Source: Actinoplanes sp. L3-i22
Lineage (GTDB): Bacteria > Actinomycetota > Actinomycetes > Mycobacteriales > Micromonosporaceae
DNA: 64,000 bases
NCBI RefSeq assembly: GCF_019704555.1
Contig: NZ_AP024745.1
Coordinates: 5,464,501-5,528,500, forward strand
Reading direction: 5' to 3'
The notes beneath the pieces are model-generated. The model was not told where the DNA came from, did no database searches, and saw only the letters and a program-made list of their open reading frames with translations. The position numbers and the translations under genes are program-made. Below are positions 9,178 to 15,928 of the stretch, in pieces; position 1 is the stretch's first letter, and every line of letters begins with the position of its first letter.

Positions 9178-9824
9178 CGCCGCCAGGCCAGGGTCATGCC
9201 GTCGGCGATCGGGACCATCACGACGTCGACGCGGTCGTCCTTGACCAGGCGGGCGTTGAAGTCGATGACGGCGTCGTCGACCTCGCTCTCCGGGCGCAGC
9301 ACCCGGCCGCTGCGGAAGACGTTGTCGAACGCGAGGATGCCGCCCGGCCGGGTCCGTACCAGAAGCTCTTCGAGGTATTCCTGGTATCCGGTCTTGTCCG
9401 CGTCGACGAACGAGAAGTCCAGGTAGGGCACGTCGGGCAGGGCGCGCACGGTGTCCAGGGCCGGCGCGATCCGCAGGTCGACGCGGTCGTCGACCCCGGC
9501 GGCCCGCCACGCCTCGCGGGCCACCTCGGTGAACTCCTCCGAGACGTCGCAGCTCACCACGGTGCCGCCCGGCTGCAGGCCGCGGGCGATGGCGAGCGCG
9601 GACAGGCCGGTGAACGTGCCGACGTCGACCGCCTGGCGCGCGCCGAGCGCCCGCACCAGCAGGGTGAGGAACGCGCTCTGCTCGGGCGCGGTCTGCCAGT
9701 GCGCGACCTCGGGGAACTCGGTGGTCCGCTCGACCACCCGGCGCTGGATCGCGTCGAGCGGGGCGCTGTGCGCGAGCATGTACCGCCGCATCTCGGCCGG
9801 CAGGAACTGGGCGCTTTCCTTCAT
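9174..9824 (-). CDS. Class I O-methyltransferase (catechol/CCoAOMT type)
   Basis: A 216-residue SAM methyltransferase of the small metal-dependent O-methyltransferase family. Visible are the SAM-binding VDVGTFTGLSALAIARGL, the acidic CDVSEEF, the metal site in FSFVDADKTGYQEYLEELL and GGILAFDNVFRSGRV. Family members methylate catechol-type hydroxyls with Mg2+. Its length is typical. The start lies 2 bases after the stop of the kinase-like gene, within a strict operon. A catechol generated by the FAD hydroxylase is one conceivable substrate, but this is inference. Confidence 0.9.
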   Translation of the reverse strand: MKESAQFLPAEMRRYMLAHSAPLDAIQRRVVERTTEFPEVAHWQTAPEQSAFLTLLVRALGARQAVDVGTFTGLSALAIARGLQPGGTVVSCDVSEEFTEVAREAWRAAGVDDRVDLRIAPALDTVRALPDVPYLDFSFVDADKTGYQEYLEELLVRTRPGGILAFDNVFRSGRVLRPESEVDDAVIDFNARLVKDDRVDVVMVPIADGMTLAWRR

Positions 9825-9826
9825 GG

Positions 9827-10513
9827 TCAAACCCTTTCCATCAAGAGGGGCCGGGGAAGCCGGGCGTGGAACAGGCGCAGCACCTCGTCGGCCAGGGCGC
9901 GCGGGGTGCCGGCGGACGACGACAGCACGGTCCACTCGTCGCGATCCACCAGCTGCTCGATCGTCAGCTCGTCGAGCACCGCGATCTCGTCGATGTGGCG
10001 CTGCAGGAACGCGTTGACCGCGTGCTTGGCCGGGCGGGCCACCGTGCGCCGCACCCGGGTGGCCGGGTCGCAGGTCAGATAGACCTGCACGGTGAACCGG
10101 GGCGCGTGGGCGTCGATCCACTCGCGGGTCAGGTAGCGCGCGCCCGGGGTCAGGAAGGTGTTGAACGCATGCTGGGTGAGCCAGTAGCGGTCCTGCAGGA
10201 ACACGTCGTACCGGCCGGGCGGCTCCTGCGCGGCGACCAGCTCCGCGTCGATCATCAGCTGCGCGGACCGCACGCTGTTGAAGCGGCGCCACAGCCGCGG
10301 GTCCCGGAACGGCCGGCCGGCCGAGTCGGCGAACGTCGCCACCGCCTCGTGCAGCATGGCGTCCAGCAGACCGCTGCTGGTCACCGTGGCGTGCGCCGCG
10401 GCGACCCGCCGGCCGGCCGCTGCCAGGTCGGCGGCGACCAGCCGGGCCACGGTGGTCTTGCCGCTGCACTCGTGCCCTTCGAGCAGGATGCCGGGCAGGA
10501 CGGGACGGGCCAT
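9827..10513 (-). CDS. Thymidylate-kinase-like P-loop kinase
   Basis: A 228-residue P-loop protein. The Walker A motif is LEGHECSGKTTVARLVA (residues 9-25), and FLQDRYWLTQHAFNTFL resembles the DR(Y/H) motif of thymidylate/deoxynucleoside kinases. Sequence between these is divergent, so true dTMP kinase activity is doubtful. Its place between a pyruvate-kinase-like and a methyltransferase gene suggests a small-molecule or peptide phosphotransferase. It starts 23 bases after the preceding stop, with AAGGAGGCACC upstream as a strong ribosome site. This is the only clear internal gap in the distal half of the operon. Confidence 0.75.
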   Translation of the reverse strand: MARPVLPGILLEGHECSGKTTVARLVAADLAAAGRRVAAAHATVTSSGLLDAMLHEAVATFADSAGRPFRDPRLWRRFNSVRSAQLMIDAELVAAQEPPGRYDVFLQDRYWLTQHAFNTFLTPGARYLTREWIDAHAPRFTVQVYLTCDPATRVRRTVARPAKHAVNAFLQRHIDEIAVLDELTIEQLVDRDEWTVLSSSAGTPRALADEVLRLFHARLPRPLLMERV

Positions 10514-10536
10514 GACGGTGCCTCCTTCCGGGTCGG

Positions 10537-11568
10537 TCAGCGGCGGCGGGCGAACAGCGGGGTACGGGTCGCGGCCGGCGCGTAGACCCCGCGCAGGTCG
10601 TCGAGCAGGGCGACCGCGCGGACCGGGTCGTCGGCCCCGGCGGTCTCCTCGGCGAGCATCAGGCCGGCCACGCCCTCCTCGATCAGCGCGCTGACGTGCG
10701 CGAGCTCGGAGCGGTGCGGCAGCCAGCCGGCGGCCAGGCTGGTCAGCAACTGGGTGCCGACCAGCACCGGGCAGCCGGCCGCGTGCGCGGCGTCCAGCAC
10801 CCGGCGGTACGCGGCGTAGAACTCGATCACCCCGGTGTCCAGCAGCAGGTCACCACGGCCGAGCAGGATGCCGTCGGCGGCGCCGGCGATCTCGGCCGCG
10901 GCCCGCGCCCCGGCCCCGGTCTCGATCTTGGCGATCACCGCGGCCGACTGTCGCAGCAGCGCGCGGGCCTGCTCGACCTGGCCGGCCGACTCGGCGAACG
11001 AGATGATCACGGCGTCGAAGGGACCGCCGGCGACGGCTCGCAGGCCGTCGAGGTCGTATCCGGTGAAGCCCCCGGCCCGGGTGGCGCCCGGGAACTGGAC
11101 GCCTCGCCGGATCCCGAGAACACCCCTGGTCAGCGGCGTCACCGTGCAGGAGTCGAGCCCGACGGCGACGACCCGCAACGCGTCCTCGCCGTCACCGACC
11201 ACGACGATGTCGCCGATCCCGGGCAGCGGGTCCCGGGCGTCGCGTCCGTCGACCCCGAGCGTGGGCGTCGGCCCGGCCGGTTGACCGGGCCTGCCGTCGA
11301 AGCTCAGCACCAGCTCGGTGACGCCGGCCAGGTCGAGGTAGTCGTCGTTGGTCAGCCGGGTCTTGGCGCCGGGCAGGTCGATCAGCAGCTCGACCTCACG
11401 GCCGAGGTCGCCGGCGAGCCGCCGGACGGTCTCGGCGAGCGGGATCAGCCGTGCGACCGGCGTCTTGGACGCGGTGAACCGGAACTGGTCCACCCCGGCC
11501 TTGAGCAGGTCGGTGAGGCCCGCCTCGGACGAGCAGGCCGGCCCGACGGTGGCGACGATGCGGGTCAT
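10537..11568 (-). CDS. Pyruvate-kinase-like protein lacking the C-terminal domain (copy 2)
   Basis: A 343-residue relative of pyruvate kinase (normally about 470). It opens with MTRIVATVGPACSS, as in the family. The catalytic Lys and metal acids are present in IAKIETGAG and ILLGRGDLLLDTGV, and the Thr in VLVGTQLLTSL is kept. The usual substrate/K+ motif RxNxSHG is replaced by FRFTASK, and LDTKGPEIR reads IDLPGAKTR. The small B domain is present, but the regulatory C-terminal domain is absent. The chemistry is probably a phosphoenolpyruvate/phosphoryl or enol reaction, but the substrate is unclear. It overlaps the APH-type gene by 4 bases (ATGA). Confidence 0.82.
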   Translation of the reverse strand: MTRIVATVGPACSSEAGLTDLLKAGVDQFRFTASKTPVARLIPLAETVRRLAGDLGREVELLIDLPGAKTRLTNDDYLDLAGVTELVLSFDGRPGQPAGPTPTLGVDGRDARDPLPGIGDIVVVGDGEDALRVVAVGLDSCTVTPLTRGVLGIRRGVQFPGATRAGGFTGYDLDGLRAVAGGPFDAVIISFAESAGQVEQARALLRQSAAVIAKIETGAGARAAAEIAGAADGILLGRGDLLLDTGVIEFYAAYRRVLDAAHAAGCPVLVGTQLLTSLAAGWLPHRSELAHVSALIEEGVAGLMLAEETAGADDPVRAVALLDDLRGVYAPAATRTPLFARRR

Positions 11569-12587
11569 CGCGCGCCGGCCAGGCTCGGCTGCCGCAGGCC
11601 GAGGGTCGCCAGGGCGCGGACGGCGGGTTCCGCGGCGATCCGGGCCAGGCCCGCGTGGACGAAGGAGAGGCTGAGCCGGAAGACGAGCCATCCCCGGGTC
11701 TCGTTCTCCAGCGGGGCGAAGTCGAACGGCCGCTCGCCGACCATCTCCGGCGTCCAGGTGCTCAGCGACCCACGCATCTCCGCCGGGACCAGCGACAGCG
11801 CGGAGATGCCGTAGCGCAGCAGCATCAGGCAGGTCAGCAGCTCCATCCGGGCCAGCTCGGCCGCGGTCGCCGGGCGGTCGAAGTACGCCTGCAGGAACCG
11901 CCCGCGAACGGTCTCGTCCAGGCCGAACGACAGCGCGGCGGTGGCCACGTCGAACAGCGGGTCGGCGGCGCCCGCGTGGTCGAAGTCGATGAGCCAGGCG
12001 CGCGAGTCGTCGAACAGCACGTTGCCCGGGTTCAGGTCGTTGTGGCACAGCCGGTCCGCGACGTCCAGCCGCCGCAGGTCGTCGCGCAGCGCGTCGAACC
12101 GCTCGAACGCCTCCCGGTAGATCGCCAGCCGGGGGAGACCGGCGCTCAGCTGCGCCGCCGCGGTGCTCGCGCTGTCGCGCTTGCGGACGTGCAGGCGGGG
12201 TGCCTCGGCGAGCCGGAGCGCGTCCAGCGGGAGCGAGTGCAGCCGGCGCAGCGTCCGCGCCAGCGTCAGGACCTGCCAGAGGGCGGGGGAGCGGACGTTG
12301 GCGGCGTCCTCGACCTTGTCCATGACCAGCACGCCGGTCACCGGGTCGGCGTGACGCACCCGGGGGCCGAGGCCGTGCTCGCCGAGGAGGCGGGCGATCT
12401 CGAACTCGGCCTCGATGTCGGGCCGGTCGGTGAGCTCCAGGGTGACCAGGCGGGCCACCAGGCTGACGGCGCCGGCGGTGACGCCGTACGAGTGCGCCCA
12501 CGGGGTCGGGGTGGGCGGGAAGGCGTAGCTGCTCGCCTCCGGGCCGAGGGGTTCGAGTATGCCGGTGAGCCGGTCGTCTACGGACAT
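11565..12587 (-). CDS. APH/choline-kinase-fold phosphotransferase
   Basis: A 340-residue protein kinase-like fold enzyme. The catalytic loop LCHNDLNPGNVLFDD carries the HxDxxxxN motif, followed by the metal-binding Asp in AWLIDFDHAGAADPLFDVA. N-terminal elements SYGVTAGAVSLVARLV and GVLVMDKVEDAAN fit the nucleotide-binding lobe. The family phosphorylates choline, aminoglycosides, homoserine and similar small alcohols. It sits between the two pyruvate-kinase-like genes, overlapping both, so the three probably act together. Self-resistance by product phosphorylation is the main alternative. Confidence 0.85.
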   Translation of the reverse strand: MSVDDRLTGILEPLGPEASSYAFPPTPTPWAHSYGVTAGAVSLVARLVTLELTDRPDIEAEFEIARLLGEHGLGPRVRHADPVTGVLVMDKVEDAANVRSPALWQVLTLARTLRRLHSLPLDALRLAEAPRLHVRKRDSASTAAAQLSAGLPRLAIYREAFERFDALRDDLRRLDVADRLCHNDLNPGNVLFDDSRAWLIDFDHAGAADPLFDVATAALSFGLDETVRGRFLQAYFDRPATAAELARMELLTCLMLLRYGISALSLVPAEMRGSLSTWTPEMVGERPFDFAPLENETRGWLVFRLSLSFVHAGLARIAAEPAVRALATLGLRQPSLAGAR

Positions 12588-13621
12588 CCGGAGGTCTCCT
12601 TGTCATCGAGTCGGTCAGCGGCCGGGTACCGCTGGATCAGGTCGGCGAGCAGCCGCGTGGTGCGCAGCGGATCGCTGCCGCCGGTGGTCTCGGCCGCCAG
12701 CAGCAGCCCGTCCACCCCCGACTCCAGCAGCCCGCACAGGTAGGCGAGCTCGGAGCGCAGCGGCAGCCACGAGTGCTCCAGACCGGACAGCAGCTGGGTG
12801 GCCACGACCACCGGCACGGACACGTCGCGGCACCGGCGTACGGCGCTCGCGCACAGCCGATGGAAGTCCAGCACCCCGGTGTCGAGCAGCAGGTCGCCCC
12901 GGCCGATCAGCACGCTGTCCGCGGCCCGGGCGATGTCGGCGATCCGGGCCACGCCCGCCCTCGTCTCCACCTTCGCCACGACGGCGTTGCCGCCGCGGTG
13001 GCCCCAGCGGGCGCGGACCGGCGCCAGCGCGGCCGGGTCCTCGACGAACGAGACGATCGCCCCGGTGAACGCCGAGTTGTCCAGCCGATCGAGCAGGTCG
13101 AGGTCCGACCGGGCACCGGACGGGCGGCGGTGGGCCGCTTTCCCGGTCAGCCAGACGCCCTTGCGCGGGGCCAGCAGGCCGCCGGTGAGCGCCTCGACGG
13201 TGCAGCAGCCGTCCGAGACCGCCACCGCCCGCAGCGCGATCTCGCCGTCGCCGACCAGCAGGACGTCCCCGACGCCGATCTCCCGACCCAGCTCCGGATC
13301 CGGCAGGCCCACGTCGACCAGGCCCGGCTCACTCGCCGGCGGCCACGGGCCGAAGTGGATCCGGAGCACGCGGGTGGTGTCGAGGTCGATGATCTCCGGG
13401 TTGGCGAACCGGATCTTCGAGCCGGGCAGGTCGAGCAGCAGATCGACCGGCCGGCCGACGGCCCGGCTCGCGGCCCGGGCGTCGGCGGCCTGCGCGGCCA
13501 GCTCGTCCACACCGAACTTGGAGGCGGAGAAGCGGAACCCGCTGACGCCGAGCCGCAGCAGAGCGGCCATCGTCTCGGGCGCGCGGGTCGCCCGCCCGAT
13601 CGTCGCGAACATCGCGGTCAC
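12578..13621 (-). CDS. Pyruvate-kinase-like protein lacking the C-terminal domain (copy 1)
   Basis: A 347-residue paralogue of the gene at 10537-11568. The GTG start at 13621 overlaps the exporter stop (GTGA), and VTAMFATIGRA then aligns exactly with MTRIVATVGPA of the paralogue. That supports this start over the ATG nine bases in. It has the same replacement in the substrate loop (FRFSASK), LLDLPGSKIRF, the catalytic KVETRAG, LIGRGDLLLDTGV and ATQLLSGL. The regulatory C-terminal domain is missing. Two divergent copies in one operon suggest either a heteromer or two successive steps. Confidence 0.82.
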   Translation of the reverse strand: MTAMFATIGRATRAPETMAALLRLGVSGFRFSASKFGVDELAAQAADARAASRAVGRPVDLLLDLPGSKIRFANPEIIDLDTTRVLRIHFGPWPPASEPGLVDVGLPDPELGREIGVGDVLLVGDGEIALRAVAVSDGCCTVEALTGGLLAPRKGVWLTGKAAHRRPSGARSDLDLLDRLDNSAFTGAIVSFVEDPAALAPVRARWGHRGGNAVVAKVETRAGVARIADIARAADSVLIGRGDLLLDTGVLDFHRLCASAVRRCRDVSVPVVVATQLLSGLEHSWLPLRSELAYLCGLLESGVDGLLLAAETTGGSDPLRTTRLLADLIQRYPAADRLDDKETSGCP

Positions 13622-14895
13622 GGCGTGTCCTGCCCACCGAAGTCGCGCTGCCGGCGCAGCGGGGTCGACAGCAGGACGAGCGGGCCGAGCAGCATGCCCG
13701 CGCACACCAGCCAGAGGGCCGGTCGCAGCCCGGCCACCCCGGCGACGAGTCCGGCGGTCGCGGCGCCCAGCGGCAGGGCGCCCCACGACACGAACCGGGT
13801 GGTCGCCATGACCTGCGACAACAGCTCCGGCGGGCTCGCGGTCTGCCGGTAGGTGCGGGTCAGGATGCTGCCGATCACGACCCCGGCGTTCAGCCCCAGG
13901 TTGCCGAGCATGAAGAACCCGACCGTGCCGGAGCTGTGCGTGAACGGGATGACCAGGGCGGCGGCGCCGGCCGCGAGGGTCGCGACGATCAGCGTACGGG
14001 CGGTGCCCAGCCCGGTCGCCAGTCGCGTCGCCAGCAGCGCGCCGATCAGCCCGCCGGCCCCGTCCATGGCCAGGACCAGGCCGACCGTCACCGGTGGCGC
14101 GCCGACGCCGCGGACCAGGTAGACCGGCGTGAGCGCGAGAATCGCCGAGCAGAAGAAGTTCGTCACCGTCGCCCAGACCAGGCACGGTCCCATCACCGGA
14201 TGCCGGACGACGAAGTGCCAGCCCTGCTTGATCAGCGGCAGCGATCCGGACCTCGGGCCCGGGTCGGCGCGGTGCTCCGGCAGGGTGCGCAGGGTCAGCG
14301 CGGAGACCAGGTAGCTGACGGCGTCGACGAGCAGCGCCCCGACCGGCCCGATCCCCTGGATGATCAGCGCGCCGAGCGACGGGCCGCCGGTCTGGGTGAC
14401 CGCGTGCGTCCCGGACATCAGGCTGTTGCGGGCGTTGAGCTGGTCGGCGTCGACGATCGCCGGGATGAACACCGTGCTGCCGATGTCGAACAGCACGCTC
14501 GCCAGCCCGACGGCCAGCGCGGCGACCAGCAGCTGGGCGTAGGTGAGCACGCCCAGCGCCCAGGCCACCGGCACCGAGGCGATCGCGACCAGGCGGACGA
14601 GGTCCATCACGATCTGCAGGCCGCGCAGCGAGTAGCGCCGCACGATCACCCCGGCCGGCAGGCCGAGCACCAGCCAGCCGGCCTGCTCGGCCGCGCTGAG
14701 CAGGGTGACCTGCCAGGCCGAGCTGCCCAGGACGGTCAGGGCGGCCAGCGGCAGGGCGATCAGCGTCACCGCCGAGCCGGCGTTGCTCACGGTGGTGGCG
14801 AACCAGAACCGGCGGAACTTCGCCGCCGGGGTCAACCCCGAAGAGCTTGCCGGGGTACGGGTCGGTCCATCGGTCCTCAGGCTCTGGGTCACCAT
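13618..14895 (-). CDS. MFS exporter (MFS_3 / EntS-like)
   Basis: A 425-residue, roughly 12-helix major facilitator protein. Hydrophobic stretches such as VTLIALPLAALTVLG, LVAALAVGLASVLFD and GALPLGAATAGLVAGVAG are spread over the whole length. The motif-A-like loop LPAGVIVRRYSLR follows helix 2. Members of this subfamily export siderophores, macrolides and other natural products. It overlaps the diiron oxygenase gene by 7 bases and the next gene by 4, so it belongs to the operon. The likely role is efflux of the cluster product. Confidence 0.88.
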   Translation of the reverse strand: MVTQSLRTDGPTRTPASSSGLTPAAKFRRFWFATTVSNAGSAVTLIALPLAALTVLGSSAWQVTLLSAAEQAGWLVLGLPAGVIVRRYSLRGLQIVMDLVRLVAIASVPVAWALGVLTYAQLLVAALAVGLASVLFDIGSTVFIPAIVDADQLNARNSLMSGTHAVTQTGGPSLGALIIQGIGPVGALLVDAVSYLVSALTLRTLPEHRADPGPRSGSLPLIKQGWHFVVRHPVMGPCLVWATVTNFFCSAILALTPVYLVRGVGAPPVTVGLVLAMDGAGGLIGALLATRLATGLGTARTLIVATLAAGAAALVIPFTHSSGTVGFFMLGNLGLNAGVVIGSILTRTYRQTASPPELLSQVMATTRFVSWGALPLGAATAGLVAGVAGLRPALWLVCAGMLLGPLVLLSTPLRRQRDFGGQDTP

Positions 14896-15926
14896 GTCGC
14901 CCCTGCTCCGATCGGCTGTCGTGCGATGAGACCGGCCCGCTCGAACGAGTCGAGCGTCCGGGCGTCGTCGAGCGCCCCGGCGTTCGTGAAGTAGCGCACG
15001 ACCGGCGCGGCGGCCTCCGCGATGCCGCGGCGCACCGTCTCCCGCGGCCAGGACTCGGCGATCACCTGGTCGGCCTGCGCCTCGGTCAGCCCGATGCCGA
15101 GCAGGTGCCGGAACGTCTGCGCGTAGTCGGGCTCGAGGAACGCGTAGACGGCGGCGGGGACCTGCGGCCCGATCGCCCGCCGCTCCTCCGGGGTCAGCGC
15201 CGGCCACAGGTGCTCCAGCACCGACCGGAAGTAGATGTGGTGCCGGCCCTCGTCGGCGGCGTGGTCGCGGACCAGCTCGCGCACGCTGTCCGGCAGCCGG
15301 TCGTCGCGCGGGATGTCGGAGAGGATCCCGGAGATGAGCGTTTCACTGACGATCGCGAACAGCAGCGCCTCCAACCCCCGTACCGAAATGGGAAGTTGAT
15401 CGCGCATGTCGTCGAGCCGTTGCATGAAGGCGGGCACACCGGTGTCCCGCGCGGCGGCGCGGGGGATGAGCGTGGTGGCCGCGATCTGCCGGGCGAAGTC
15501 GTAGGAGAACTGCCCGTGCCAGGCCTCGTCGGTGACGATCTTGTAGGCGTCGGCCATCATCTGCTCGGGCAGGATCAGCCCGGAGCGGCCCCGGCTGATC
15601 TTCTGGGCCACCGGGATGACCGCGTGGTTCTCCAGGTCGACGGTGAAGTCGAGGTAGTCGTAGAGGCGGCACAGCAGCAGCGCCTTGCCCACCGTCTCGC
15701 CCTTCGCCGCCACCAGCGGATGCAGCACCACGGGGTACAGCTCCGGCGGGAAGAACAGGTCGGCGGGCGGGCTCCCGTCCGGCGGCGCCGGGAAGTTCCG
15801 GCGGGGCCGGCGGCGGACGCTGGACAGGTCCTCCCAGCGCTCGTAGCGGCTGGCGTAGGCGGTGGTGCGCTGCCGGATCGACGCGTCGCCGGCCAGCAGC
15901 GTCTGCCGGGCCATCTCTTGATACAT
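14889..15926 (-). CDS. AurF-like diiron N-oxygenase
   Basis: A 345-residue diiron protein of the AurF (p-aminobenzoate N-oxygenase) family. Ligand pattern: Glu99 in VDLENHAV, Glu134 and His137 in TDEAWH (35 residues later, the spacing seen in AurF), Glu in VSETLISG, and DEGRHHIYF near residue 230. AurF-type enzymes oxidise amines to hydroxylamine, nitroso or nitro groups with O2 at a mu-oxo diiron centre. Start is 2 bases after the asparagine-synthetase stop. A reactive amine or amide made by that synthetase is a plausible substrate. C- rather than N-oxygenation cannot be excluded. Confidence 0.85.
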   Translation of the reverse strand: MYQEMARQTLLAGDASIRQRTTAYASRYERWEDLSSVRRRPRRNFPAPPDGSPPADLFFPPELYPVVLHPLVAAKGETVGKALLLCRLYDYLDFTVDLENHAVIPVAQKISRGRSGLILPEQMMADAYKIVTDEAWHGQFSYDFARQIAATTLIPRAAARDTGVPAFMQRLDDMRDQLPISVRGLEALLFAIVSETLISGILSDIPRDDRLPDSVRELVRDHAADEGRHHIYFRSVLEHLWPALTPEERRAIGPQVPAAVYAFLEPDYAQTFRHLLGIGLTEAQADQVIAESWPRETVRRGIAEAAAPVVRYFTNAGALDDARTLDSFERAGLIARQPIGAGATW

Positions 15927-15928
15927 GA

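Noticed and set aside
9827..10513. Housekeeping thymidylate kinase (tmk)
   Set aside because: The P-loop and DRY motif are present but the rest is divergent, and the gene is embedded in the biosynthetic operon.
12578..13621. Housekeeping pyruvate kinase
   Set aside because: No C-terminal regulatory domain, altered substrate loop, paralogous pair and location within a secondary-metabolite operon.
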